From the NCBI RefSeq assembly GCF_900107535.1, contig NZ_FNRA01000012.1, positions 1-64,000 on the forward strand: DNA of 64,000 nt. The letters run 5' to 3'. A program made the position numbers and the translations under genes. The notes under the pieces were generated by a model. That model did no database searches and was not told the origin of the DNA. It was given only the letters and a program-made list of their open reading frames with translations. Origin of the DNA: Pedobacter hartonius (GTDB lineage Bacteria; Bacteroidota; Bacteroidia; Sphingobacteriales; Sphingobacteriaceae). Shown here piece after piece: positions 9,046-18,121 of this stretch (the first letter of the stretch is position 1; each line of letters begins with the position of its first letter).

Positions 9046-10128
9046 CTATTCAGCTTTTAATCTCAAACTGGAGATCCATTCTTTAGGTGCTGTGTACCCG
9101 AACTTGATTTTATCACCATCCCTCACTTTCTGAACACCTTCCAGCAGGATTTTGTCATTGTCACCAAGTCCGCTGCTCACTACATAAAGATCCGGCATCT
9201 CGCCGGTAATGGTTATGTTTTTGGAATGTACAACACCGCGGCCATCAACCACAAATACATAGATTTTGTCCTGGATTTCGTAGGTTACTTTTTGCGGAAT
9301 TACGAGGGCCTGATGCAGTGGGACAACCATCTGCACTTCTCCCGTTTCACCATTCTTTAACAGCTTGTCGGGATTTGGGAACTTTGCCCTGAATGCGATA
9401 TTTCCGGTTTCATTATTAAATTCACTTTCAATGATCTCCACCTTTCCCTTATATGGCAATGGGCGGTTGTTAGCCAGGAGCAGGCTTACATTATTTTCAG
9501 CACGTCCTTTTATATTGGTCTGATATTCCAGGTATTCCGGCTCCGAGACGTTAAAATAGGCAAACATCTGGGTATTGTCCGAAAGGTTGGTCATCAGTTC
9601 ACCTTCATCTATTAAACTTCCTAATTTTAAAGGAATACGGTCGATAGTACCATCAAATGGTGCTCTGATTTCGGTAAATGACAAATGGAGTTTTGCCAGG
9701 GAGACTTCGGCTTTTGCCTGTTCAAGTTTAGCCTGAGCCACTGACTGCTCATTTTTGGAAACTATGTTTTTATCTGCAAGCGTTTTGGCATTCTGCAATT
9801 CAATTTCTGCAGATTTATATTCAGCCTGAGCTTTAAGTAATTCTGCCTCATAAACTTTAGGCATAATTTTAAACAATAACTGACCTGATTTGACAGATTG
9901 GCCTTCATCAACATAAATGTTTTGAAGGAAGCCTTTTTCCTGTGAACGGATCTCTATGTTTCTTACAGACTTAATCTGCGACACGTATTGCTTCGTAAAC
10001 GAAGTATCAATTCTGATGGCATTGGTAACGGTGAACTTACTTTCTTCTTGTTTTTCTTCTTTTTTAGATGTACAGCTTGAAAGACATATAAGGGCGATTA
10101 AGCCTTTAAACACGACTATTCTCTTCAT
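9046..10128 (-). CDS. efflux RND periplasmic adaptor subunit (membrane fusion protein)
   Basis: A protein of 360 residues with lipoprotein signal MKRIVVFKGLIALICLSSC, anchoring it in the inner membrane on the periplasmic side. The order is typical for AcrA/MexA proteins: the first half-lipoyl strand (IRSQEKGFLQNIYVDEGQSVKSGQLLF), an alpha-hairpin rich in A, E and K, the second half-lipoyl strand (IRAPFDGTIDRIPLKLGSLI), a beta-barrel and the membrane-proximal domain. It is the first gene of the pump operon, 62 bases before the permease. It bridges the permease and the outer membrane channel. Confidence 0.93.
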   Translation of the reverse strand: MKRIVVFKGLIALICLSSCTSKKEEKQEESKFTVTNAIRIDTSFTKQYVSQIKSVRNIEIRSQEKGFLQNIYVDEGQSVKSGQLLFKIMPKVYEAELLKAQAEYKSAEIELQNAKTLADKNIVSKNEQSVAQAKLEQAKAEVSLAKLHLSFTEIRAPFDGTIDRIPLKLGSLIDEGELMTNLSDNTQMFAYFNVSEPEYLEYQTNIKGRAENNVSLLLANNRPLPYKGKVEIIESEFNNETGNIAFRAKFPNPDKLLKNGETGEVQMVVPLHQALVIPQKVTYEIQDKIYVFVVDGRGVVHSKNITITGEMPDLYVVSSGLGDNDKILLEGVQKVRDGDKIKFGYTAPKEWISSLRLKAE

Positions 10129-10248
10129 ATTATAAATGGGGTTAAGCGATTGAATGCCTGGATTTCAGATATTCTTTTTGGACGTAATTATTTTTTTGCC
10201 GGCAGGAAATGACTGAAATAAAGATCAGTGCTCCGGTAATAATATTGC

Positions 10249-10635
10249 TTAAATCCGTAATACCCTTTGTGTAATATAAATGGGAGAAGAATTGCCGCAG
10301 AACGCTGGCAATGTGTTAAAATGCTTGTTGTAATGGTTTGAAATGGGCTGTACAGAGAAAGTCAGATACCAATTGTCCACCACGCCGTATTTTGTGGTAA
10401 GAAATTTAACCGGCCCTTCATCTTCATCATGATCGGTGAGGTATTCATCGTCCGCATCCAGATCCGCTTCATCAAGCAATGGATCACCCTGGCTTGTATT
10501 GTTGAGTTTAACATGCTGTTTTTTCGCAATTCCCTTTGTTGAAGGTGAATTGCGATCCTGATGTGTACCTGCATAAACGTTATGCCCGCCACATAAAAAC
10601 AATAAAAATAGATATATGTAAAATACAGCTCTCAT
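10249..10635 (-). CDS. small secreted protein of unknown function
   Basis: This 128-residue protein starts with a clear signal peptide, MRAVFYIYLFLLFLCGGHNVYA. The mature part has a very acidic stretch (DEADLDADDEYLTDHDEDEG) and ends in NSSPIYITQRVLRI, an ending that I associate with short uncharacterised Bacteroidota exported proteins. It lies 120 bases upstream of the adaptor gene on the same strand and could be the first gene of the efflux operon. I cannot assign a function. Confidence 0.6.
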   Translation of the reverse strand: MRAVFYIYLFLLFLCGGHNVYAGTHQDRNSPSTKGIAKKQHVKLNNTSQGDPLLDEADLDADDEYLTDHDEDEGPVKFLTTKYGVVDNWYLTFSVQPISNHYNKHFNTLPAFCGNSSPIYITQRVLRI

Positions 10636-10828
10636 TTACGGGCTAAAAGTAATCAAAGTAATGATAGGTTGAAGAATCGAAATAAAATATTATGGTAAAA
10701 ACGGTTTAAATCTGTATATACATTGTAATTAAAAAAAACTATCTGCCATTTCAGCCGGGTAGAAACCGAAAAACAAAAACAAGATCTTTAAAGACGATCC
10801 CTGATAGTAGATTCTTCGGCAGAACTGG

Positions 10829-10836
10829 TATATTTG
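10829..10836 (+). promoter_or_regulatory. candidate Bacteroidota -7 box
   Basis: TATATTTG fits TAnnTTTG. It ends 7 bases before the ATG of the next gene, so transcription would begin at or near the start codon. A TTTG -33 element is not seen at the ideal distance. Confidence 0.4.
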
Positions 10837-10843
10837 CCCCATT

Positions 10844-11164
10844 ATGGGTTACGCAAAAGAAAGAGGAAAGCTTGAAAAGCTATTGACAAGAACTGCCGGT
10901 ATAGATGTTTATAATGAGAAAAATCTGGCCATCCTTCTGGATAATCAGGAGAAGTATTCGCATACGGTCAGGATATTAAAAAATAAAGAGCCTGAAACAT
11001 TTGGTGATCTGTACACCAATGAATTACAAGCTGTAAAAGAAGGTAAAAAATCAGTTAAGGAAAGCGATTCCGATGAGGATCGTCAGACTCATTTTACTGC
11101 ATATAAGGGAGCAATTGTGCAGGCCCTGGAAAATACGATCAAGGCCACGCTGGAATCTTTGTAA
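10844..11164 (+). CDS. small protein of unknown function
   Basis: A protein of 106 residues, charged and mostly helical in character, with no signal peptide and no membrane segment. The middle region (KEGKKSVKESDSDEDRQTHF) is rich in K, E, S and D and may be a flexible link between two helical parts. It is preceded by a well-placed -7 box, which supports a real gene. It stands alone between the divergent small secreted protein and the catalase-like gene. I do not recognise it. Confidence 0.55.
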   Translation: MGYAKERGKLEKLLTRTAGIDVYNEKNLAILLDNQEKYSHTVRILKNKEPETFGDLYTNELQAVKEGKKSVKESDSDEDRQTHFTAYKGAIVQALENTIKATLESL

Positions 11165-11478
11165 AAACAGGCTGGCCGCGAAAAATTAAACTGGTAACCT
11201 CTCCTGTTCATCAAGGATCAGCAAGTGGTTACCAGTAAGTATAAGCTGATCTTATCATCTGGGAATTGTCACCACATAGATATACCCTATCTACCGTAGT
11301 TTTTTGAAATGCATCTACCTTTACATGGTACTGCGTAACCTATACTTTGTCAGTTTATTTTACTATATACAATATATATTTATCTAAAGATATAATAATT
11401 TCATATATAGTGCATTATATAGATAGCGTCGTGACACCGTAAAGACGCACTCTGTTCTTTCAAACGGGGGTTTATCCA
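11165..11478. other. intergenic region with a 9-bp inverted repeat
   Basis: About 310 bases with no gene. CTGGTAACC at 11191-11199 pairs with GGTTACCAG at 11227-11235 across a 27-base loop and may end the upstream transcript. The rest is AT-rich with runs of TATA and probably holds the promoter of the catalase-like gene, but I cannot place the boxes. Confidence 0.35.
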
Positions 11479-12630
11479 ATGCATATGACTCATAAATACA
11501 TAAAATTTGATCCCGGGATCGAAAATATACCGCCGGATTTCAACCAGAAGGTTGAAAAAATTATAGCAGAGACACTGGAAACGGTTCGCCTGTCAAAACA
11601 GCGTAGCGGAAATGGCTATGCTACGCGTGATGTTCATGTTAAGGGTTATGGTCTGCTAAAGGCAGAATTAGAGATCCGGAAAGATCTTCCTGAAGAATTT
11701 GCACAGGGATTGTATGCAAAAGCAGGAAAATACAAGGCTGTCATCCGTTTTTCAAATGCTTCATCGGCACTTACTACTGATGCAAAGAGTGCCCCCTTTA
11801 TGGGAATGGCCATCAAGATTTTTGATGTGGCAGGTGAAACTGACCTGGATGACGAGGCTCACAGCGGCACCTTTGACTATAACCTGATCAGTATCCCCTC
11901 TTTATTCTGCAGTTCAATTGAACATTATTCCTATATCAATCACCTGGTGCTGAAAGTTGATGAATACTTTGCTAAAGGAATTCCGGGTATTTTGAAATTT
12001 GGTTACCATTGGCTTACTGGTATGGGTAAATTTTTTCCTACACCACTGACTATCAGAGAGCTGTACAATTTCATTTCTTTATCAAGGCTGAAACCCACTA
12101 ATCTTTTGCTCAATGAATACTATAGTGTGGGCGCGGTAAGGCACGGGGATTATATAGCTAAGATCCGTGCTAAACCGGTAACAGCCTATGCAGATGAAAT
12201 CACACGCAGGGTCCTGAATCTTAAATCTGCAGATCAGGTATTCCGGCCGGCACTTGCTGAAGAACTGAAAGAACATAATTACGAATTTGTTATCCAGGTA
12301 CAGCTATGCAAGGACCTGAAAAGAATGCCTGTCGAAGATCTTACCATTAAATGGCCCGAGCAATTATCGCCTTTTGTTACGGTTGCCAACTTAAAGATAC
12401 CAAAACAGGATATTTCGGGCGGAGATAATCTCAAGATCATGGAACATCTTTCCTTTAGCCCTTTCCGCTGCCTGGAAGAAAACCGCCCCCTGGGGAATTT
12501 ACAGCTCACCCGCAAAGAAGTGTACCGGCAATCGTCCATACTCAGAAACAAGCTCAACCATGTGCCCCGTAAAGAGCCATCGGGCCCAGAAGAAATTTTC
12601 GGACTTGTTGCCACTGCTGCCAAACAATAA
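11479..12630 (+). CDS. catalase-superfamily (catalase-like domain) protein
   Basis: A protein of 383 residues, shorter than true monofunctional catalases (about 480 or more) but normal for the catalase-like family. The distal His region is YATRDVHVKGYGLL (H53), and VIRFSNASS (R90) corresponds to the RFS segment of catalases. GMAIKIFDVAG and FDYNLISIPSLF follow the catalase fold, and RPLGNLQLTRKEVYRQSS lies near the C-terminus. There is no signal peptide. Family members bind heme and may act as peroxidases or lipid hydroperoxide enzymes; true catalase activity is uncertain. The start at 11479 offers two nearby ATGs (residues 1 and 3). Confidence 0.75.
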   Translation: MHMTHKYIKFDPGIENIPPDFNQKVEKIIAETLETVRLSKQRSGNGYATRDVHVKGYGLLKAELEIRKDLPEEFAQGLYAKAGKYKAVIRFSNASSALTTDAKSAPFMGMAIKIFDVAGETDLDDEAHSGTFDYNLISIPSLFCSSIEHYSYINHLVLKVDEYFAKGIPGILKFGYHWLTGMGKFFPTPLTIRELYNFISLSRLKPTNLLLNEYYSVGAVRHGDYIAKIRAKPVTAYADEITRRVLNLKSADQVFRPALAEELKEHNYEFVIQVQLCKDLKRMPVEDLTIKWPEQLSPFVTVANLKIPKQDISGGDNLKIMEHLSFSPFRCLEENRPLGNLQLTRKEVYRQSSILRNKLNHVPRKEPSGPEEIFGLVATAAKQ

Positions 12631-12745
12631 TTTTTGGTAACTTAACAGGAGGAATTGCTCAGATCGTACGTTTTTTTTCAAATACGCTATAAAATATGAT
12701 GATATTTCTGTCATTTAGTTAGCTTTGACAATTCATATATTTATA

Positions 12746-13084
12746 ATGAATAAACTGTTATTTCTCCTGTTTTTTTGTTTCTTATTCAGCTCCTGTCAAA
12801 AAACAACTGAAGGCTCGCCTCAGTCCGATTACCGGTTTGAAGTTTACTGCGGCAATTGTACCATCAGGCTGGAGAGCAGAAACAGCGTCCAGACCTATAA
12901 TGTATTAGGGTTCCAGTCTATTCCCTACAATTATGACCCGCCATCTATCCTGGTATCTGTTTATACCAATTACGACCAGGATCAGACACAGATCAGGTTT
13001 CTTGGCAGTGGCTACAACAATACATTGTTTGATGGTTATCTTTATGATAATGATCCTTCGTCATTTTTTGAAGTCCACCTCTAA
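12746..13084 (+). CDS. small lipoprotein of unknown function
   Basis: A protein of 112 residues from the ATG at 12746; the longer frame starting with TTG at 12725 would put residues before the signal peptide. MNKLLFLLFFCFLFSSC is a textbook lipoprotein signal with lipobox FSSC. The mature part has a Cys pair (VYCGNCTI) and beta-rich sequence. It is followed at once by a strong terminator. Its function is unknown. Confidence 0.6.
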   Translation: MNKLLFLLFFCFLFSSCQKTTEGSPQSDYRFEVYCGNCTIRLESRNSVQTYNVLGFQSIPYNYDPPSILVSVYTNYDQDQTQIRFLGSGYNNTLFDGYLYDNDPSSFFEVHL

Positions 13085-13085
13085 T

Positions 13086-13117
13086 AAAAAGGCATCGTAT
13101 TTATACGATGCCTTTTT
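13086..13117. terminator. bidirectional intrinsic terminator
   Basis: The stem GGCATCGTAT (13091-13100) pairs perfectly with ATACGATGCC (13103-13112), flanked by AAAAA on the left and TTTTT on the right. It separates the convergent lipoprotein and dihydroxyacetone kinase genes and can serve both. Confidence 0.88.
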
Positions 13118-13140
13118 AACAGCTGAATAATTGATCAGAT

Positions 13141-13692
13141 TTACATCTTGCTGTTCATTGCAGCTATTTTTTCAAAAACCCTTGCAATTACCTCTGCCCC
13201 GGGATCCGGAACATCTCTCAGTACCGCCTCTGAAAGATAGGACGAACGGCCAAATTTCGTATTGATAACGGTTTTGGTATGTTCTGCTCCGGCACGTGCC
13301 TGTTGTGCGGCAGCGGCTAAACTTTCATGATTTGCGAGCGCTTCAAAAGCTGGCTGAAGTGCATCTATCATTGTCCTGTCTCCTTTTTCCGCCCCGCCAT
13401 AATTCTTTACTTTCTGCAGCCCTTCCAATAGTGCTTTTCCCAGGTCCGGATCTTTTGAATACGTGTTGCCCGCTGCCGTAAACAGGATGGAAAGTAAAAC
13501 TCCGCTTGAGCCGCCGGCTTCCCTGGCTAGTATACGGCCAATAGTGAGCAGTAACTTACCGGTATCATTCAGGGGCAGCTTGGTCACCACAGATAACAGA
13601 CGTTTCCCGGTTAGCGAAAACGTAGAGCCGGCATCGCCGTCACCTACTTTCGCGTCAAGGCCATTGATCTCTTTTTCGATAGCTACCAGCAA
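13141..13692 (-). pseudogene. dhaL: dihydroxyacetone kinase, DhaL (ATP-binding) part of a disrupted gene
   Basis: 183 residues matching the DhaL domain, with the ADP/Mg-binding motif LDAKVGDGDAGSTFS, the phosphate-binding GGSSGVLLSILF and KGDRTMIDALQPA. The first codon is a weak TTG inside the domain. The same frame stays open upstream (ANTAVQLLIEDLGQLLVAI), running into the end of the dhaK frame, so this is the C-terminal half of what is normally one DhaK-DhaL fusion of about 570 residues. The link is out of frame and the end of DhaK is missing. A separately translated DhaL subunit cannot be ruled out but has no good start. Confidence 0.7.
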
Positions 13693-13709
13693 CTGTCCAA
13701 GGTCTTCAA

Positions 13710-14546
13710 TCAGCAGTTGTACCGCGGTATTGGCGGACGGCTCATATGGCTCATTTCTATAGGGCTCACACTTCCCATATTGTTAAATATCATTGCATAT
13801 CTGCCATTCGCATCCGGCAGGTTTGCTGCCAGTTTTTCAATGGCCACACGCATCAGTACATCGGCCTGGTCATAAGCGATGACCTCTATGCCCGGCTCTC
13901 CGTGAATCCCTAATCCCAGCTCTACCTGGTTATCGTTTAAGCGTTGGGTGGTTTCCTGCCCTAAGTGCTGGCATTCAGTAAGTGAAAGGCCGATCGATGC
14001 AGTATGATCTATCACCCGCTGTGCTGTTGCGGCAATTTCGTCCAGTGTTTTTCCCTCTTTCGCAAGCTGCCCGGCAATTTTATGGACAAATAAAGTACCG
14101 GCAAGTCCGCGTTTTTTTACATGCTGCCCGAGAGCGATATCATCATCAACGGTGACGGTCTTTACATCCAGTCCGAGTGCACGCGCCTGTTCTGCAGCAA
14201 GGCCGAAATTAAGGCGGTCACCTGTATAATTCTTAATGATCAGTAAACAGCCTTTCGGACCGGTAGCAGCTAAAATAGCTGATAAAACTGCATCTACGGT
14301 AGGTGACGCGAAAATGTCGCCACATACAGCTGCTGTAAGCATACCCTTCCCTACAAAACCCGCATGGGCGGGTTCATGGCCTGACCCTCCACCGGAGATG
14401 ATTGCCACCTTTGATTGATCCCAGTCCTTGCGGATCACTACCCTTACTTCGGGAAAGCTGTCCAGTACGGTTAGTTTCGGATTGGTTAGTAATCCCTCTA
14501 TTGCTTCATTTACAATCTGATCAGTTTCATTGACGAAAAATTTCAT
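13710..14546 (-). pseudogene. dhaK: dihydroxyacetone kinase, DhaK part, C-terminus lost
   Basis: 278 residues, of which about the first 265 match DhaK: GGGSGHEPAHAGFVGKGMLTAAVCGDIFASP, NYTGDRLNFGLAAEQA, the RGLAGTLFVHKIAG loop, and LGLGIHGEPG with H215, the residue that binds dihydroxyacetone covalently. After IFNNMGSVSPIEM (about position 13754) the match stops and the frame ends 13 residues later. Intact DhaK domains run about 70 residues further. The following DNA reads as the DhaK-DhaL linker in another frame, so an internal deletion with a frameshift is the best reading. An intact enzyme would phosphorylate dihydroxyacetone with ATP. Confidence 0.72.
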
Positions 14547-14627
14547 ACGTTATGTTTTTATATAGACAACAAAAAACAAGTCGTAAGACTTCTCATCTTA
14601 AAGTCAGATTCTCTAATAAATGCTTTT

Positions 14628-16511
14628 TTACCATCCTATGCCATAATCTTCTCCATGATTACTGGATCCGCCCCACATACTGCCATGTTTCCAATCGAAA
14701 TACACTGCATTGATGGGGCCGCTGGTGCGGTCGCTGAAACTAAGTATATATCCCATTTTTTTTAGCTCTGCACGTGTTGCTTCCGAAGTATTGCTATTCA
14801 ATAAAAGCTGCCCCGGTTTAGGTTTACGATCATCTGTTTTTGAGCCTCCCAGAGAGAGCCAAAGCTGGTTGGTATTGATGTTTGCGGCCTCAGACGACTG
14901 CTGTACGTTCATTCCGAACTCAGTCATATTTAAAAAGAACTGCAGCAGGTTCTGATCCTGCGTATCACCTCCCTGCACAGCAGAAGACAGGTAAGGTCTG
15001 CCGTCTTTAAGGGCCAGGGCGGGCGACAAAGTAACCCTCGGCCTTTTGCCCGGTGCTACCACATTGAAAGGGTTAATGGCAGAATCGAGCATAAAACTTT
15101 GCATACGCTGGCTCATGCCTATCCCGGTATTACCTGCAATGCAGGCCGGAAGCCATCCGCCGCTCGGTGTAATTGACACTACCCAGCCTTCTTTGTCGGC
15201 CGCTTCCACAGAGGTGGTTCCTCGCCATAACCTGTCCTGATATTCCGCTTTAGGAGAATTGTTAGTCATATCATGTTTAGGGGCGAAGTTTCGTTTGCTG
15301 GTGTCCAGCTCAAAACCCCTGCTTTTCAGTAAATTGATATAGGGATTTGTTTTTCCTTCAAAAGGATACGGGTTGCCCGGGCCAATGTTCGGATCGTTCC
15401 TGTCATCTCTGATCAGCTCCGCACGTTGTTTTGCATAGGCCTTGCTCAATAATCCTTTCATTGGTTCAGAAGGGTTAAAATAGGGATCTCCATAATAAAA
15501 ATCACGGTCGGCAAAGGCCAGGTTCATTGCCTGGTACAAGGTGTGGATATATTTAGGGCTATTGTAGCCCATGCTTTTCAGGTCAAAATTTTCGAGGATA
15601 TTCAGGGCCTGCAGCATTACCGGCCCCTGTGTCCACTGTTGCATTTTGTACACATCAATGCCTTTATAGTTCACCATCAGGGGTTTCTCTTCAAGAGGTT
15701 TCCAGTTTGCAAGGTCTTCCATAGTGATCAGTCCTCCCTGTTCTTTAGATCCCCGTACGAATTCCTGTGCAATGTCTCCCTTATAAAAGCGGTCGTATGC
15801 CGCCATTAAGGCCTCTTTGCGGTTTTTTCCCTGTTTCAATGCGTTCTTTTCTGCTGCTACCAGTTTAGTCAGCGTTTCCAGCAGGTCTTTTTGTACAAAG
15901 ATCTCACCTGCTTCCGGCGCTTCTCTTTTTTCTGCGGGATGGGTTAAAAATACCTTTGAGCTGTATGGCCACTGTTTGATCAGTGTTTTACCGCGCTCTA
16001 TGCTGTTGGCAGACTGTGCTTCTATAGGATAACCTGCTGCCATTTCCATGGCTGGTGCCAGAACCTGTTCAAGGCTTAGTGTTCCGTAATTGGCCAGGAT
16101 ATAGATCAGCCCGCCCGGTGTACCAGGTGTGGTAGCGGCTAAAGGACCATATTCCGGGGGAAAGTTATATCCTTTGCCTTTAAAGAATGCCGCAGTAGCA
16201 CCGGTTGGAGCCACTCCCATCGCATTAATTGCAATTACCTGTTTGGTTTTAGGGTTATAAATCAGCAACTGTGTTTCACCTCCCCAGCTTAAAGTATCCC
16301 ACATTGTGCAGGCAGCCGCAAGCATAGCGCAGGATGCATCCACAGCATTTCCCCCTTTTTGAAAAATCATGGCGCCCGCTGTAGCTGCTAAGGGTTTACC
16401 TGTAATGGCCATCCAGTTGCGGCCGTGCAGCACAGGTTTCTGGGTTTGCTGCGCTGTGGCTGATAGCAGTGTAGCCGAAATGAGGAGAGCTGATAATAAG
16501 TATTTTTTCAT
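14628..16511 (-). CDS. ggt: gamma-glutamyltransferase family protein, secreted
   Basis: A protein of 627 residues with signal peptide MKKYLLSALLISATLLSATAQ, so it is periplasmic or secreted. NTN-hydrolase features of gamma-glutamyltranspeptidase are clear: KGGNAVDASCAMLAA near the N-terminus, TPGTPGG, and the autocleavage site WRGTTSVEAADKEGWVVSITPSGGW, where T432 would become the N-terminal nucleophile of the small subunit. The usual His after TT (TTH) is Ser here. It would cleave gamma-glutamyl bonds of glutathione or related compounds. It stands 80 bases from dhaK on the same strand but is functionally unrelated. Confidence 0.87.
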   Translation of the reverse strand: MKKYLLSALLISATLLSATAQQTQKPVLHGRNWMAITGKPLAATAGAMIFQKGGNAVDASCAMLAAACTMWDTLSWGGETQLLIYNPKTKQVIAINAMGVAPTGATAAFFKGKGYNFPPEYGPLAATTPGTPGGLIYILANYGTLSLEQVLAPAMEMAAGYPIEAQSANSIERGKTLIKQWPYSSKVFLTHPAEKREAPEAGEIFVQKDLLETLTKLVAAEKNALKQGKNRKEALMAAYDRFYKGDIAQEFVRGSKEQGGLITMEDLANWKPLEEKPLMVNYKGIDVYKMQQWTQGPVMLQALNILENFDLKSMGYNSPKYIHTLYQAMNLAFADRDFYYGDPYFNPSEPMKGLLSKAYAKQRAELIRDDRNDPNIGPGNPYPFEGKTNPYINLLKSRGFELDTSKRNFAPKHDMTNNSPKAEYQDRLWRGTTSVEAADKEGWVVSITPSGGWLPACIAGNTGIGMSQRMQSFMLDSAINPFNVVAPGKRPRVTLSPALALKDGRPYLSSAVQGGDTQDQNLLQFFLNMTEFGMNVQQSSEAANINTNQLWLSLGGSKTDDRKPKPGQLLLNSNTSEATRAELKKMGYILSFSDRTSGPINAVYFDWKHGSMWGGSSNHGEDYGIGW

Positions 16512-16641
16512 AAGATCCGTTGATACCTAAAATTAACAAAATAAAACAGGGTGAAAAGATAATCTCTGACTGCGGTTGTCACAATATGGATACTAACATG
16601 GCTAAAATAATTATCTTCGCCGATTGAATTAACAAAAGTAT

Positions 16642-17223
16642 ATGATGCTGGAAGAACAACTGCTGCAACGAAGCGAAAACAAATGTGAATTATGCCAATC
16701 CGGGGAAACCCTGAAATTATATGCAGTACCGCCACAGTCGGCAAACAATGTGGACAACTGTATCATTGTTTGTGACACCTGTCTTTCACAGATTGAAAAA
16801 AATAAAGAGACCGAAAAAAATCACTGGCGCTGTTTAACCACCAGTATGTGGAGTGAGCTTGCTGCTGTACAGGTAGTTTCCTGGCGTATGCTCAACAGGC
16901 TGAGCACTGAAGGCTGGGCTGTGGATAATCTCGATATGATGTATCTTGATGACGAAACGCTGGCATGGGCAAAAGCAGCGGCTGAAGACGAAAACGATGA
17001 AATTATTGAAATACATAAAGATTGTAACGGCAGCCCTTTGTTAGCTGGCGACTCTATCGTGCTGACAAAATCACTGGACGTGAAAGGCTCTACCTTAAAT
17101 GCGAAACTGGGCACAGTGGTAAAGAACATTCGTCTGGTAGAAAATAATACTGATCAGATCGAAGGAAAAATTGAGGGACAGGTGATCGTCATCCTCACCA
17201 AATACGTAAGAAAACAAGGCTGA
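16642..17223 (+). CDS. phnA: PhnA/YjdM family zinc-ribbon protein
   Basis: A protein of 193 residues. The N-terminus has a zinc-ribbon-like set of cysteines (CELCQS and CDTCLSQ), and the C-terminal third is the PhnA domain: IEIHKDCNGSPLLAGDSIVLTKSLDVKGSTLNAKLGTVVKNIRLVENNTDQIEGKIEGQ. The family was named after the E. coli phosphonate operon, but phosphonate use is not supported by any neighbour, and the real role of YjdM/PhnA proteins is unresolved. Two ATG codons stand in tandem at the start. A TATCTTCG box at 16612-16619 may be its -7 element. Confidence 0.85.
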   Translation: MMLEEQLLQRSENKCELCQSGETLKLYAVPPQSANNVDNCIIVCDTCLSQIEKNKETEKNHWRCLTTSMWSELAAVQVVSWRMLNRLSTEGWAVDNLDMMYLDDETLAWAKAAAEDENDEIIEIHKDCNGSPLLAGDSIVLTKSLDVKGSTLNAKLGTVVKNIRLVENNTDQIEGKIEGQVIVILTKYVRKQG

Positions 17224-17230
17224 GGAGTTG

Positions 17231-17266
17231 TATACAGATTCCCGCCTCAGCGCAGGAATCTGTATA
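17231..17266. terminator. 12-bp stem-loop between convergent genes
   Basis: TATACAGATTCC (17231-17242) pairs perfectly with GGAATCTGTATA (17255-17266) around a 12-base loop. It lies between the stops of phnA and the flavodoxin-like gene. It lacks a T-run, but the position favours a shared terminator. Confidence 0.55.
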
Positions 17267-17270
17267 TTAA

Positions 17271-17930
17271 TTATTCCGGGTCGCTCTCGGCTTTTGCTGC
17301 TTCCTCTAATTCCTTTAGGTTGGTATCTATTGGATTATTTTTCAACAGATTCGCAAAATATGTCAGATTGCCTATCATATAACGCAATGTAGTATTTGTA
17401 TAAAGATACTGCTCTCCCCCTGCTTCTACATAATCCTGATCTCCGCCAGCGAGGCCAACCCAATAGGCATTGACATTTGGGGGAATGGTAAATCCAAGTT
17501 CCTGCATTGACCAGAGTAATTGCGCAGCACAGGAATGGGCTCCGTCTTCGTTTCCTGTGATCAGGCAGCCGGCTACTTTATTGTAGGTGAAATATTGCCC
17601 TGTCTTTTCGTCGGTAAATCCTTCTTCGTGGAATATGGCATCCAGGCGTTCAATCATACGCTGCGCGGTAGATGCCAGGTGGCCCATCCAGATGGGAGTG
17701 CCAATAATGAGGATATCACAATTTCTTATCTTTTCCAGGATGAGCGGCCACTGATCGCCATTTCCCTGATCAGAAGAATTTCCTGGTTTAACTTCATAAT
17801 CTACTAAACGTATAATTTCTGTCCCTACATTTTTCTCCTGAAGCTGGGATGCCGCCTTGTTAATAAGTGCATCAGTATTGGAAAAGGCCGGTGACGGTTT
17901 TAAGGTACAATTAATGATGAGTGCTTTCAT
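17271..17930 (-). CDS. flavodoxin-like NAD(P)H-dependent oxidoreductase
   Basis: A protein of 219 residues from the ATG at 17930 (MKALIINCTLKPSP); the longer frame upstream lacks family character. The flavodoxin fold is evident: first strand ALIINCTLKPSPAFSNT with the FMN phosphate-binding loop, then DILIIGTPIWMGHLASTAQRMIERLDA, then KVAGCLITGNEDGAHSCAAQLLWSMQELGFTIPPNV. It binds FMN and should reduce quinones or other small molecules using NAD(P)H in the cytoplasm. The substrate cannot be named. It converges with phnA. Confidence 0.83.
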   Translation of the reverse strand: MKALIINCTLKPSPAFSNTDALINKAASQLQEKNVGTEIIRLVDYEVKPGNSSDQGNGDQWPLILEKIRNCDILIIGTPIWMGHLASTAQRMIERLDAIFHEEGFTDEKTGQYFTYNKVAGCLITGNEDGAHSCAAQLLWSMQELGFTIPPNVNAYWVGLAGGDQDYVEAGGEQYLYTNTTLRYMIGNLTYFANLLKNNPIDTNLKELEEAAKAESDPE

Positions 17931-18121
17931 GCTGGCTAATGATTGGTTATCGTCTAAATATTTTTTAGTAGTTAACAGGTGTGTAGCCACATTGTTTCTG
18001 ATCATCATCATCTGCCCGGACCAATTTAGCTGCCAAAGGTTTACACGGCCGGAAATTAATGATCATTAAAGAAGCTTTTGTGTGATAGAAATACAGAAAT
18101 ACCGTTAATTATTGTAAAATA

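Noticed and set aside
11191..11235. Inverted repeat considered as a riboswitch
   Set aside because: The stem is only 9 bp with a 27-base loop and shows no known aptamer consensus.
12279..12714. Minus-strand frames opposite the catalase-like gene
   Set aside because: They overlap a well-supported gene over most of their length and show no conserved motif.
13141..14546. Separate DhaK and DhaL subunits of a PTS-dependent kinase
   Set aside because: No dhaM or PTS gene is nearby, DhaK is cut short of its normal end, and DhaL has no proper start codon, so a broken fused gene fits better.
16508..16744. Minus-strand frame of 78 residues between ggt and phnA
   Set aside because: It crosses the start of phnA, has no recognisable motif and no promoter.
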